Source of the DNA: UKL13-3 sp964392775
Lineage (GTDB): Bacteria > Bacteroidota > Bacteroidia > UKL13-3
DNA length: 39,751 nt
Assembly: GCA_964392775.1 (NCBI GenBank)
Contig: CAYMRD010000025.1
Coordinates: 1 to 39,751 of the forward strand
Direction: 5' to 3'
Below the pieces are notes generated by a model that searched no databases, was not told the DNA's origin, and was given only the letters and a program-made list of their open reading frames with translations. Positions 1 through 7,554 of this stretch are shown here, piece by piece. Positions within the stretch are counted from its first letter, which is position 1, and every line of letters begins with the position of its first letter. A program made the position numbers and the translations under genes.

Positions 1-78
1 ATGTGGCGTAATTGGTAGCCGTGCCAGACTTAGGATCTGGTGCCGAAAGGCGTGGGGGTTCGAGTCCCTCCATGCGCA
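1..78 (+). tRNA. tRNA-Leu (anticodon TAG), 5' end cut by the window edge
   Basis: The anticodon stem CCAGA/TCTGG encloses the loop CTTAGGA, giving anticodon TAG, which reads CUA/CUN leucine codons. A long variable arm (TGCCGAAAGGCG) makes it a class II tRNA, as expected for leucine. The T arm is GGGGG-TTCGAGT-CCCTC. The 3' acceptor strand CATGCGC with discriminator A ends at 78, and no CCA is encoded. The matching 5' strand should be GCGCATG, but the window begins at its last three bases (ATG), so about four bases lie outside. A strong hairpin terminator follows at once. Confidence 0.95.
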
Positions 79-92
79 CAAGTAAAAACAAC

Positions 93-122
93 AAAATAAG
101 ACTGATTCGTCAGTCTTATTTT
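93..122 (+). terminator. Rho-independent-type terminator after tRNA-Leu
   Basis: A perfect 13-bp stem (93-105 with 110-122) closed by a TTCG tetraloop and ending in TTTT. It separates the tRNA from trigger factor. The stem is symmetric with A-rich and T-rich ends, so it could work in both directions. Confidence 0.85.
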
Positions 123-140
123 ATTTAAAGCAACAGAACA

Positions 141-1526
141 ATGAACGTAACGTTTGAAAAAAAGGATGCATTAAATGCAACGATTGCTGTAAACATTAAC
201 AGTGCAGATTACGCCCCTGAGATTGACCAGAAATTGAAAGCATACCAGAAGAAATCGAATATCCCAGGTTTCCGTCCGGGTGCAGCTCCTAAATCAATGA
301 TCGAAAAAATGTTCGGAACAAGCGTATTGCTTGAAGCTGTTAACGCGGCTGCTTCAAAAGGTTTGTTCGATTATATCGATGAGCAAAAATTAAATATCCT
401 TGGTCAGCCGGTACTTACTGATGATAGCAAAATTGACGAACTGAACAAAACGGCTGATTATACGTTCAAATTTGATATCGGTTTGGCTCCTGAGTTCGAA
501 CTGAACGTAAGCGATAAAGATATCTTTACCCGCTACGAAGTGACCATCACTGACGAAATGTTGAATGATGAAATCGACCGTATGCAAAGACGCTTCGGAA
601 CATTGACGGATGAAGAAACCGTTACCGAAAATGATATCGTGTACACGCACATGAGCGAGCTGGATGAAAACGGAAACATCATCGAAGGTGGCGTAAGCAA
701 TACTTCGGTTCCGGTTTTGATTTCTTCGGTAAAAAACGAAGCGATCAAAAATGAATTCTTAGGCGCTTCAAAAGGAAAAGAGTTTGATGTAAACGTATTC
801 GACCTGTTCGATAACAATGATACCGAAATCTCACATGCTTTAGATATCAACAAACTTACTGTTAAAGACATCAGCAAAAACTTCAAAGTGGTTGTGAACG
901 AAATCAAACGCAACTCACTTGCCGAAGTAAATAAAGAATTGTTCGACAAAGCTTACAGCGATGGAAGTGTAAACTCTGTTGAAGAGTTGAAAGCCCGTTT
1001 AACCGAAGAGTTGAAAGGTTATTTCAGCGGACAAGCCGACCATTTGTTTGAGCATGAACTGACTGATACTTTAGTAGCTAAACAAAATATCCAACTACCC
1101 GATGCGTTTTTAAAACGTTGGTTGATGGACCGTCATGCCGATAAGTTCACTGCCGAAAACGTTGACAGCAACTACGAAAACGAAGCTCAATACCTGCGCA
1201 ACCATTTGTTTGAAGAAAGAGTATTGACTACTGCAGGTGTTAAAGTGGAAGAAGCCGATATTAAGGCTGCCGCCATGAACTATACCCGCAGCATGTTTGG
1301 CGCTTATGCCAATACCGGCTTGAACGAAGAAATGCTGGAAAGCATTGTTGGACCAAGCCTGCAAAAAGACGACTACCGTTCAAAAATGATCAACCTTGCT
1401 GTTTCACAAAAAGTACGTGAAGTATTAAAAAGCAAAGTGACCGTGAATACCCAAATGGTATCATCAGAAGAGTTTTTCAAAATTGTGGCTGAACACAATG
1501 AAAAACACCACCAACACAATCACTAA
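141..1526 (+). CDS. tig: Trigger factor (ribosome-associated chaperone)
   Basis: Trigger factor binds ribosomal protein uL23 at the tunnel exit and shelters nascent chains. The ribosome-docking signature GFRPG lies at residues 43-47, in the position of the E. coli GFRxGK loop. The 461-aa length fits the family. The middle section (about 150-245) aligns poorly by eye with a canonical FKBP-type PPIase domain, as is common in Bacteroidota, so isomerase activity is doubtful. The C-terminal arm domain is helical and charged. The extreme C-terminus is His-rich (HHQHNH), which could bind metal, but that is inference. ATG at 141 is preceded by an AT-rich spacer without a Shine-Dalgarno sequence. The gene stands alone between two terminators. 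Confidence 0.93.
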   Translation: MNVTFEKKDALNATIAVNINSADYAPEIDQKLKAYQKKSNIPGFRPGAAPKSMIEKMFGTSVLLEAVNAAASKGLFDYIDEQKLNILGQPVLTDDSKIDELNKTADYTFKFDIGLAPEFELNVSDKDIFTRYEVTITDEMLNDEIDRMQRRFGTLTDEETVTENDIVYTHMSELDENGNIIEGGVSNTSVPVLISSVKNEAIKNEFLGASKGKEFDVNVFDLFDNNDTEISHALDINKLTVKDISKNFKVVVNEIKRNSLAEVNKELFDKAYSDGSVNSVEELKARLTEELKGYFSGQADHLFEHELTDTLVAKQNIQLPDAFLKRWLMDRHADKFTAENVDSNYENEAQYLRNHLFEERVLTTAGVKVEEADIKAAAMNYTRSMFGAYANTGLNEEMLESIVGPSLQKDDYRSKMINLAVSQKVREVLKSKVTVNTQMVSSEEFFKIVAEHNEKHHQHNH

Positions 1527-1547
1527 GATTTAGTTGAAATAGATTTG

Positions 1548-1577
1548 AAAGCCTCAGCAGAAATGTTGGGGCTTTTT
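1548..1577 (+). terminator. Terminator of tig
   Basis: A 12-bp stem, AAAGCCTCAGCA with TGTTGGGGCTTT, closed by a GAAA (GNRA) loop and followed by T residues. It is nearly the same sequence as the terminator after gldN (11407-11432). Confidence 0.85.
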
Positions 1578-1589
1578 AGTTTAACTCCG

Positions 1590-1661
1590 ATTGTCTATTG
1601 CTAATTGCGTATTGCCTACTTTCATTCACCGAAGCTTCAGCGTAGGTGAATTGCCTACTTC
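1590..1661. repeat. Degenerate heptad-repeat spacer with a central hairpin
   Basis: Four consecutive 7-mers begin with ATTG: ATTGTCT, ATTGCTA, ATTGCGT, ATTGCCT (1590-1617). A second block, ATTGCCT-ACTTCCT-ACTCCC, starts at 1650. Between them lies an imperfect inverted repeat (TTCACC at 1625-1630, GGTGAA at 1645-1650, extended inward by GAAGC/GCGTA with two mismatches). No open frame uses it. The dtd stop codon lies at its right edge. A similar arrangement occurs at 29107-29178. Confidence 0.6.
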
Positions 1662-2114
1662 CTACTCCCGGTTTTTTGAGTCAATCAAAATCGTAACAGG
1701 CCCGTCATTCACCAAAGCCACTTTCATATCGGTTCCAAATTCACCGGTGCCAATGGGCTTGCCCAAATCCTGTTCCAGTTGTTGGATGAATTGTTCGTAT
1801 AAAGGAATGGCAATCTCCGGACGGGCCGCTTTGATATACGAAGGTCGGTTTCCTTTTTTGGTAGAAGCGTGTAAGGTGAACTGACTGATTAATAAAATTG
1901 AACCGTTAATATCCATCACCGACTGATTCATCACTCCTGCTGCATCCGGAAAAATACGCAGGTTGATGATTTTAGAACTGAGCCATTGGATGTCTTCCTT
2001 CGTATCAGCATCTTCAATCCCCACCAATACCAGCAATCCGGTTTCGATGCTGCTTTTGATGGAACCTTCAATAGTAACCGAAGCTGATGATACCCGCTGA
2101 ATAACAACACGCAT
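1662..2114 (-). CDS. dtd: D-aminoacyl-tRNA deacylase
   Basis: Dtd hydrolyses the ester bond of D-aminoacyl-tRNAs such as D-Tyr-tRNA, and of mischarged Gly-tRNA(Ala), recycling tRNA and keeping D-residues out of protein. The 150-aa length is typical. Family hallmarks are the N-terminal MRVVIQRVSSASV, the active-site segment SQFTL near residue 77, and NxGPVT near the C-terminus (here NDGPVT). ATG at 2114 lies two bases after the rsgA stop codon, so it is the last gene of a crcB-rsgA-dtd unit. Its stop codon runs into a repetitive spacer. Confidence 0.95.
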   Translation of the reverse strand: MRVVIQRVSSASVTIEGSIKSSIETGLLVLVGIEDADTKEDIQWLSSKIINLRIFPDAAGVMNQSVMDINGSILLISQFTLHASTKKGNRPSYIKAARPEIAIPLYEQFIQQLEQDLGKPIGTGEFGTDMKVALVNDGPVTILIDSKNRE

Positions 2115-2116
2115 AA

Positions 2117-3040
2117 TTACTGATGAATATCTTCGTTGTTTAAAATACTGAGATAGCTCGCATACCGTTCTTCCCGAATCCTTCCTTCCTCAACAGCCAG
2201 CTTCACCACACATCCGGGTTCATTCAAATGCAGGCAGTTGTTAAACTTACATTGTCCCACCAGCGCTTTCATTTCTCTGAAATAATGTGAGATGAGTGGT
2301 TTATCAAAGTCTACCACACCCAACTCTTTGATACCGGGTGTATCAATGATGGAGCCTCCAAACGAAAGGTCGAACATTTCGGCAAACGTGGTGGTATGTT
2401 TTCCTTTATTGGAGTAGTTGGATATCTCTCCCGTTTTGAGATGCAAGTTTGGTTCAACGGCATTCAGTAAAGTTGATTTACCCACCCCCGAATGTCCGCT
2501 GACAAGCGTTACTTTATCTTTCAAAACCAGCTTCAGTTCTTCGATTCCGGTTTGCTGAGTGGCCGAACACAACAGTACAGTATACCCAATGCTGCGGTAC
2601 AGCTCCACCGAATCATCAAGGAAGGGTTGCAGCTCATCTCCGCATAAATCGCATTTATTGAACACCACAATTCCTTTTACGTGATAGGCTTCGGCTGTAG
2701 CCAGAAAACGGTCGATAAAACCCAAAGAGGTTGCCGGCTGCACCAGCGAAGCAACAATGATGGCCTGATCGAGATTGGATGCGAGGATATGCGTTTGTTT
2801 AGAAAGGTTGCTTGCTTTGCGAATGATATAATTCCTGCGTTCGTGAATGCGGTTGATTACCCCCTGCTCCTGCCCATCTTCCATTTCAATATCAACGGCA
2901 TCACCCACTGCAATCGGATTGGTATGTTTGATACCGTCTAACCTGAACTTGCCTTTGATGCGGCATTGCAACCTGCTTCCATCTGTTAGCTTAACAGTAT
3001 ACCAACTGCCGGTTGATTTTAAGACAATACCTTCTATCAT
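2117..3040 (-). CDS. rsgA: Ribosome small subunit-dependent GTPase A
   Basis: RsgA is a circularly permuted GTPase that acts late in 30S subunit maturation. An N-terminal OB fold is followed by the permuted G motifs: NKCD (G4) precedes GHSGVGKST (G1/P-loop), and DTPG (G3) comes after. The C-terminal zinc-binding set CxxxxC-x-H-x5-C is visible as CKFNNCLH...PGC. An in-frame start at 3070 exists, but the ATG at 3040 overlaps the crcB stop (ATGA) and gives the family's usual N-terminus (MIEGIVLKSTGSWYTV), so I prefer it. An ATG at 3046 is the other option. Translational coupling to crcB is likely. Confidence 0.93.
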   Translation of the reverse strand: MIEGIVLKSTGSWYTVKLTDGSRLQCRIKGKFRLDGIKHTNPIAVGDAVDIEMEDGQEQGVINRIHERRNYIIRKASNLSKQTHILASNLDQAIIVASLVQPATSLGFIDRFLATAEAYHVKGIVVFNKCDLCGDELQPFLDDSVELYRSIGYTVLLCSATQQTGIEELKLVLKDKVTLVSGHSGVGKSTLLNAVEPNLHLKTGEISNYSNKGKHTTTFAEMFDLSFGGSIIDTPGIKELGVVDFDKPLISHYFREMKALVGQCKFNNCLHLNEPGCVVKLAVEEGRIREERYASYLSILNNEDIHQ

Positions 3041-3462
3041 ATCCATTGATGGCTTTCGTATCCTACCCATGCCAAAACGATACCCAATACATTGCTGAGT
3101 GCAACATAGGTGATGGCTTTTAGCGGGAAACCCGATTTAAACAAGATGAGTGTTTCGGCCGAAAAGCTGGAAAATGTAGTGAATCCACCCAAAATACCTG
3201 TTACCACAAAAAGGTTAAGAGCATGATTAAATCCATTGGTGTTAAACCAGCCAAACACCCAGCCAATACATAAACACCCTATTAGATTAACCAAAAATGT
3301 ATGCACAGGAAAAGCACTATCAGTCCCTGGCTTTAAAGTCAGGACAATGGAGTAACGCAACAATGCTCCCAATGCGCCACCCAAACAAACATACAACACA
3401 GATTTCACGCAACTAATATACGTTTTCGGACGCAAATCCTGCTTTTGCAATGTTGACTGCAA
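3037..3462 (-). CDS. crcB: Fluoride efflux transporter CrcB/Fluc
   Basis: Fluc proteins are small dual-topology fluoride channels. Visible hallmarks are GGALGALLRY, NLIGC and GGFTTFSSF, spread over four hydrophobic segments in about 120 residues. The open frame allows an ATG at 3462, but the first 18 residues are polar and unlike the family. A GTG at 3408 (VKSVLYV) would place the start just before the first membrane helix and may be the true one. I could not find a fluoride riboswitch in the 60 bp upstream. It is the first gene of crcB-rsgA-dtd and is divergent from the Ppx gene. Confidence 0.88.
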   Translation of the reverse strand: MQSTLQKQDLRPKTYISCVKSVLYVCLGGALGALLRYSIVLTLKPGTDSAFPVHTFLVNLIGCLCIGWVFGWFNTNGFNHALNLFVVTGILGGFTTFSSFSAETLILFKSGFPLKAITYVALSNVLGIVLAWVGYESHQWI

Positions 3463-3521
3463 TAAAAGAAATCGAAAAAGCAGAACAAAATCCGTAACTT
3501 TAAATTTATAATCCCCACTAC

Positions 3522-4433
3522 GTGAAAGCCCTTCTTGATCTTGGAACCAATACTTTTCACCTGTTGATTGCAGAGTTGAAGAATGACAGCATCATTGAAC
3601 ACCGTAAACTTCAGATTCCGGTTAAGTTAGGATGCGGAGGAATCAATGACCGGATTATTGCGGATGATGCCTTTGAACGAGGACTTCATGCTTTAAAAGT
3701 ATTCAGGAGTGTATTAAATGAATACCGCTTTAATGACGTTACGGCCTATGGAACTTCCGCTATCAGGGATGCCCAAAACGGACCTGATTTTATCAGCAAG
3801 GCCCGCAACGAATATGGAATTGAGATTACCGCCATCAGCGGAGACGAAGAAGCGGAGCTTATTTACAAAGGCGTGATGCACTCTTTTGAGTTGCCGGATG
3901 AAAACGTGTTGGTAGTGGATATTGGTGGCGGCAGTGTTGAATTTATCATTGGCCATAAGAATACGGTTCTTTGGAAGCACAGCTATGCCATTGGAGCGGC
4001 CCGGTTGCTGGAGCGGTTTCATACACGGGATCCGATAGATGATATCTCCATTATTCAATTGCAATCCTACCTCGTGCACAATATTAAACTGGTAAGAGAT
4101 GCATTGCAGGAATTTCCCTGCGAAACGATGATTGGCTCGGCTGGTTCATTTGAAACACTCATAGATGTTTTAAAAAAGGATTTACAGGAACCCGTTATTC
4201 CGTTGAGTGAACACGCATCGGAGGTTAGCCTCAACTCATTCTTTCATTTTGTAGAACTGATCACACGGCTGAATGCCGCAGAAAGAGCTCAACTCAAAGG
4301 AATGGTTGACTTTAGGGTAGAAATGATTGTGGTAGCATCCATTTTGATGGATGTGGTGGTCAAACGTTTTAAGATGAAGCGTATCATCGCATCCAACTAT
4401 TCACTCAAAGAAGGAATGTTATTTCAGGCATGA
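3522..4433 (+). CDS. Ppx/GppA family phosphatase (exopolyphosphatase-like)
   Basis: This is an ASKHA-fold phosphatase that hydrolyses polyphosphate or pppGpp. Motifs are the N-terminal phosphate-1 loop DLGTNTFHLL, GTSAIRDAQN, ISGDEEAELIYKG and the second phosphate loop DIGGGSVEF. At 303 aa it has only the two catalytic lobes and lacks the extra C-terminal domains of E. coli Ppx, so it is the short GppA/Ppx1-like form and its substrate is uncertain. The start codon is GTG at 3522; no ATG lies nearby in frame. Its last 10 bases overlap the end of the convergent maf gene. Confidence 0.88.
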   Translation: MKALLDLGTNTFHLLIAELKNDSIIEHRKLQIPVKLGCGGINDRIIADDAFERGLHALKVFRSVLNEYRFNDVTAYGTSAIRDAQNGPDFISKARNEYGIEITAISGDEEAELIYKGVMHSFELPDENVLVVDIGGGSVEFIIGHKNTVLWKHSYAIGAARLLERFHTRDPIDDISIIQLQSYLVHNIKLVRDALQEFPCETMIGSAGSFETLIDVLKKDLQEPVIPLSEHASEVSLNSFFHFVELITRLNAAERAQLKGMVDFRVEMIVVASILMDVVVKRFKMKRIIASNYSLKEGMLFQA

Positions 4434-4996
4434 AGCAGGTTCTTCAACTGCTCATACACTTTACCTACAGGCAATCCCATTACATTGTAAAAACAGCCTT
4501 CAATTTTGTGCACGGCCACATATCCAAACCAATCCTGAATACCATAACTCCCTGCTTTATCAAAGGGTTTACAGGTATGAATATAATGCCAGATTTCTTC
4601 ATCGGTAAGTTGGCGGATAAACACTTCACTGCGGTCATAAAAGGTGATGGTGTGTGTTGCGCTTCGCATACACACGCCCGTAAATACAGTATGATGTGTT
4701 CCACAAATTTCGGAGAGCATGGCAAATGCTTCGGCTTCCGATTCGGGTTTGTTCAGCACATGATCGTTCACCCACACGATTGTATCTGCTGTTAACAATA
4801 CCTCTCCTTCAACCAATGTATGCGGATAAGCCATTGCCTTTTTATGTGCCAGGTATTCGGCAATCTGTTCGGCTTTGAGCTCTTGCGGAAACGATTCATC
4901 CACCTCAAAGGTTTGCACCTCAAAAGGGATTTCCAATCCGCGAATGAGTTCTTGTCTGCGCGGAGATTTGGAGGCTAGTATTATTTTCCCTTTCAC
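4424..4996 (-). CDS. maf: Maf family nucleoside triphosphate pyrophosphatase
   Basis: Maf proteins hydrolyse non-canonical or modified NTPs such as dTTP, UTP and methylated pyrimidines to the monophosphate, and affect septum formation. Visible motifs are the N-terminal loop LASKSPRRQELI and the catalytic LTADTIVW, with the FTGV segment further on. The 190-aa length is normal. The start is GTG at 4996, sharing one base with the upstream nucleotidyltransferase stop (TAGTG), so translational coupling is likely. The 3' end overlaps the Ppx gene tail to tail by 10 bp. Confidence 0.9.
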   Translation of the reverse strand: MKGKIILASKSPRRQELIRGLEIPFEVQTFEVDESFPQELKAEQIAEYLAHKKAMAYPHTLVEGEVLLTADTIVWVNDHVLNKPESEAEAFAMLSEICGTHHTVFTGVCMRSATHTITFYDRSEVFIRQLTDEEIWHYIHTCKPFDKAGSYGIQDWFGYVAVHKIEGCFYNVMGLPVGKVYEQLKNLLHA

Positions 4997-5457
4997 TATT
5001 TTGTTAAATGTTGAATGTCGTCAATATCTCTGTTTCTCCCCACAGCTTTTTTTGCATTAATTAAGTCCTTTAAATGAATCAATCGAATGTTTATACCCTC
5101 CACATCCATCACTTCTGAGCGATTATATGCTTCTGTAAACTGAAGTCCTTTGCATTGCGTTAAAATATCAATGGCAACCGGACTCACACCAAAAGTAAAG
5201 ACATCATAATTTTGGGAAGAAAGACCTAAAAAATCTTCTAGTTTGATAGCATCTTTAGGTAAACCAAAATGGTTAAATGCTTTGATTAAGTGATGATAGT
5301 TATCTTCTGTTGGATTAACCCAAATATCCAGATCTCCGGTACTTCTCCGATACCCATATATATTCACAGCATACCCTCCAACCAGCAAATACGCTACTTC
5401 GTTTTGGTTTAATGACTCAATAAAGTCTAAAAAATCTTGATTGAATATATTTCCCAT
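4996..5457 (-). CDS. Nucleotidyltransferase-fold protein (MNT/DUF6036-like)
   Basis: The protein has the polymerase-beta-type signature GG-Y-A at residues 27-30 followed by a DxD pair at 42 and 44 (GDLDIWV), with a later acidic strand (AIDIL). This is the arrangement of small nucleotidyltransferases such as MNT/AbiEii-like and DUF6036 proteins, which transfer NMPs to tRNA or protein partners. At 153 aa it is a stand-alone catalytic domain. It begins directly after the stop of the 64-aa gene (TAG-ATG, no gap), so the two are co-translated. A role in a toxin-antitoxin pair is possible but not shown by the sequence. Confidence 0.75.
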   Translation of the reverse strand: MGNIFNQDFLDFIESLNQNEVAYLLVGGYAVNIYGYRRSTGDLDIWVNPTEDNYHHLIKAFNHFGLPKDAIKLEDFLGLSSQNYDVFTFGVSPVAIDILTQCKGLQFTEAYNRSEVMDVEGINIRLIHLKDLINAKKAVGRNRDIDDIQHLTK

Positions 5458-5652
5458 CTAACGCTCCCGCATCGAAAAAACATCTTTTTTCATTGTTTGT
5501 ATTTCATTGGGATCTAAACCAAATGCCACACAACTTAAATACCATGCAGCCTGCAACCGCTCAGAAGCCGTCTTTAATAACCAGTATGCTCTATCATTAT
5601 CAGCCTCTTCAAATGATTGAGCCTTAAATACGGTTTTATCTAACTGATACAT
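5458..5652 (-). CDS. Small 64-aa protein paired with the nucleotidyltransferase
   Basis: A short, charged protein with Trp-rich spots (RAYWLLKT, AAWYLSC). No signal peptide, membrane segment or enzyme motif is seen. The pattern MYQLDKTxF...ADNDRAYWL...ERLQAAWYL and the ending FSMRER look like a small conserved family that I recall next to nucleotidyltransferase genes. It lacks the RxxxxH motif of HEPN toxins. It ends exactly where the nucleotidyltransferase begins and starts 9 bp after the LDH2-family gene, so it belongs to the same transcript. Partner or antitoxin-like function is inference. Confidence 0.65.
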   Translation of the reverse strand: MYQLDKTVFKAQSFEEADNDRAYWLLKTASERLQAAWYLSCVAFGLDPNEIQTMKKDVFSMRER

Positions 5653-5661
5653 AAGTGCAAG

Positions 5662-6738
5662 TTACAATTGAATTCCCAAACTTTCCCCTAACTGCTTTAA
5701 ATCATCCACTACCTTTTCATTTAATGGAATACCTGTTTTACGTCTTTCGGCTTCGTGCTCAAACTCCGGCTCACCCGGAATAATAACAGGCTTTGCCCCA
5801 TCAATCGGTTGAGCCGCTTTGAACCGATCAATCCAGTTATCCATATTGGAAAGAAAGTCTTCTTTTGGGCGAAAAGCATCTACGCGCATGGCGCCCACAA
5901 AATGACCGATACCTTTACCGGGCAGGTTTGGCAATGGATCGAGGAAAGCCACAAATGGCGGTACCCACGGACCATAATTGGCTCCTGATAATACACCGCT
6001 GAAAATATCAACCACAGCACTCAGTCCAAAACCTTTATGTCCGGCTTGTGTATCTCCGCTCCCCAGCGGGAGCAAGAGGCCTCCTTCTTTTAAGGCATTG
6101 GGATCAGTGGTATCGTTCCCATCCTTATCCATAATCCATCCTTTGGGAACAGCTTTCTGCGCACGTTGCGCAATTTCTAATTTTCCATTGGCCGCTGTTG
6201 AAGTTGCCAAATCAACCACCACCGGTTTGTTTTGTCCGGCCGGAAAAGCAAAACACATCGGATTGGTTCCAAGCATTCGCTCTTTGGAGCGTGTAGGCGC
6301 TACCAGCGGACTCGCATTGGTCATGGCAATACCAATCATATCTTCTTCCAAAGCCATCATGGCATGGTAGGCTGCAATGCCAAAATGATTCGAGTTCTCA
6401 ATGGCCACCCAACCGGTTCCGGCAGTTTGGGCTTTTTGCATAGCCAGTTTCATTGCTTCGGGGGCTACGGTCAAACCCAAGCCATTATCCGCATCAATTG
6501 TAGCGGTAGATGGCATTTCATGCACCACTTTCCAGTCGGGATTAAAATTGGCTCTGCCTTTTTGGTGCAAACGAACATAGCCACTCAACCGTGCAACACC
6601 ATGCGAATCAATACCACGAAGGTCGGCTGCCAGCAATACTTCGGCTGCCCTATTTGCATTGACCGGATTCATCCCGCAAGCTTCAAATATGCGTTGTGTA
6701 AACGTGTGTAATTGTTGATGAGAAAAAACTGTCGACAT
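5662..6738 (-). CDS. LDH2/MDH2-family (YlbC-type) NAD(P)-dependent malate/L-lactate dehydrogenase
   Basis: These NAD(P)-dependent enzymes, unrelated to classical LDH/MDH, oxidise malate, L-lactate, L-sulfolactate or ureidoglycolate. The 358-aa length fits. Visible hallmarks are the early ADLRGIDSHGVARL segment with its conserved His, the SNHFG motif, the TNASPLVAP and GTNPMCFAFP segments, and GHKGFGLS towards the C-terminus. The exact substrate cannot be told from sequence. It sits 96 bp downstream of a LutA-like Fe-S protein on the same strand, which suggests L-lactate or a related hydroxy acid. It is soluble, with no signal peptide. Confidence 0.88.
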   Translation of the reverse strand: MSTVFSHQQLHTFTQRIFEACGMNPVNANRAAEVLLAADLRGIDSHGVARLSGYVRLHQKGRANFNPDWKVVHEMPSTATIDADNGLGLTVAPEAMKLAMQKAQTAGTGWVAIENSNHFGIAAYHAMMALEEDMIGIAMTNASPLVAPTRSKERMLGTNPMCFAFPAGQNKPVVVDLATSTAANGKLEIAQRAQKAVPKGWIMDKDGNDTTDPNALKEGGLLLPLGSGDTQAGHKGFGLSAVVDIFSGVLSGANYGPWVPPFVAFLDPLPNLPGKGIGHFVGAMRVDAFRPKEDFLSNMDNWIDRFKAAQPIDGAKPVIIPGEPEFEHEAERRKTGIPLNEKVVDDLKQLGESLGIQL

Positions 6739-6834
6739 ATTTTTATTTGGAATCCGGAATCACCACCGGGGTGTTTCCTTTGTCTATGATGATTACTTTT
6801 AGGTTGTGTTTGTTCGTAACTTGTTCGGCTACTC

Positions 6835-7554
6835 TTAAAGTCCCTGCGCCAATACATCTGCCAGGTGCAATGCTTTAATGGGCAATCCCTTTTTCTTAAT
6901 CACACTATCCAATTGAAGCAAACAAGAGTAGTCGGTAGAGATCACATACTCCGCACCTGTTGCCATAATATTTTCAATTTTCTGTTCCGTCAAACTCACC
7001 GATATGGCTTCATTTTTTACGGCAAAACTGCCTCCAAAACCACAACACGTTTCACACTCATTCATTTCAACCAATTCCAATCCTTTAACATTGGCCAGCA
7101 ATTCGCGCGGTTGCGATTTGATCCTGCATTCTCTCAAGGCACTGCATGCATCATGATAAGTCGCTTTTCCAAACAATATCGAACCCAGATCATTTTGTTT
7201 TAAGACATCCACCAAAAACTCACTTAACTCAAATGCCTTTTTCTGAAGCTGTTTAAATTTATTGTGGTACGATGAGTTTTGAAACAGTAAATCATAAGAA
7301 TTACGCATCATACCCGTACATGAACCGGCCGGACAAACCAGGTACCGATTCTGATCGAATTCACGTAAAAACTTTTCGGCCACCTCACGGGCATCATTCC
7401 AGTGCCCGGCATTAAAAGCCGCTTGCCCGCAACAGGTTTGTTCCACATTATAATTCACCTGGCATCCGGCTTTCTCTAAAACCTTAATCATGTTAAAAGC
7501 CGTTTCAGGCCTCAGCTGATCAATAAAACACGGTATGAATAAATCTATTTTCAT
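6835..7554 (-). CDS. lutA: (Fe-S)-binding protein, LutA/YkgE-type
   Basis: Two cysteine-rich CCG domains are present: TCCGQAAFNAGHW around residue 41 and CETCCGFGGSF in the second half. This is the layout of LutA/YkgE, also found in heterodisulfide-reductase-like subunits that bind 4Fe-4S clusters. In Bacillus LutABC oxidises L-lactate, but no lutB or lutC is present here. The 239-aa length is typical. ATG at 7554 shares a base with the stop of the MFS gene upstream (TAATG). A role with the adjacent LDH2-family enzyme is inferred from position. Confidence 0.85.
   Translation of the reverse strand: MKIDLFIPCFIDQLRPETAFNMIKVLEKAGCQVNYNVEQTCCGQAAFNAGHWNDAREVAEKFLREFDQNRYLVCPAGSCTGMMRNSYDLLFQNSSYHNKFKQLQKKAFELSEFLVDVLKQNDLGSILFGKATYHDACSALRECRIKSQPRELLANVKGLELVEMNECETCCGFGGSFAVKNEAISVSLTEQKIENIMATGAEYVISTDYSCLLQLDSVIKKKGLPIKALHLADVLAQGL

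Noticed and set aside
3463..3521. Fluoride riboswitch before crcB
   Set aside because: The gap is short and shows none of the conserved pseudoknot sequence of the crcB motif.
6669..6857. 62-aa minus-strand frame over the start of the LDH2-family gene
   Set aside because: It is an out-of-frame shadow of the LDH2-family gene start and spacer, with unlikely composition.
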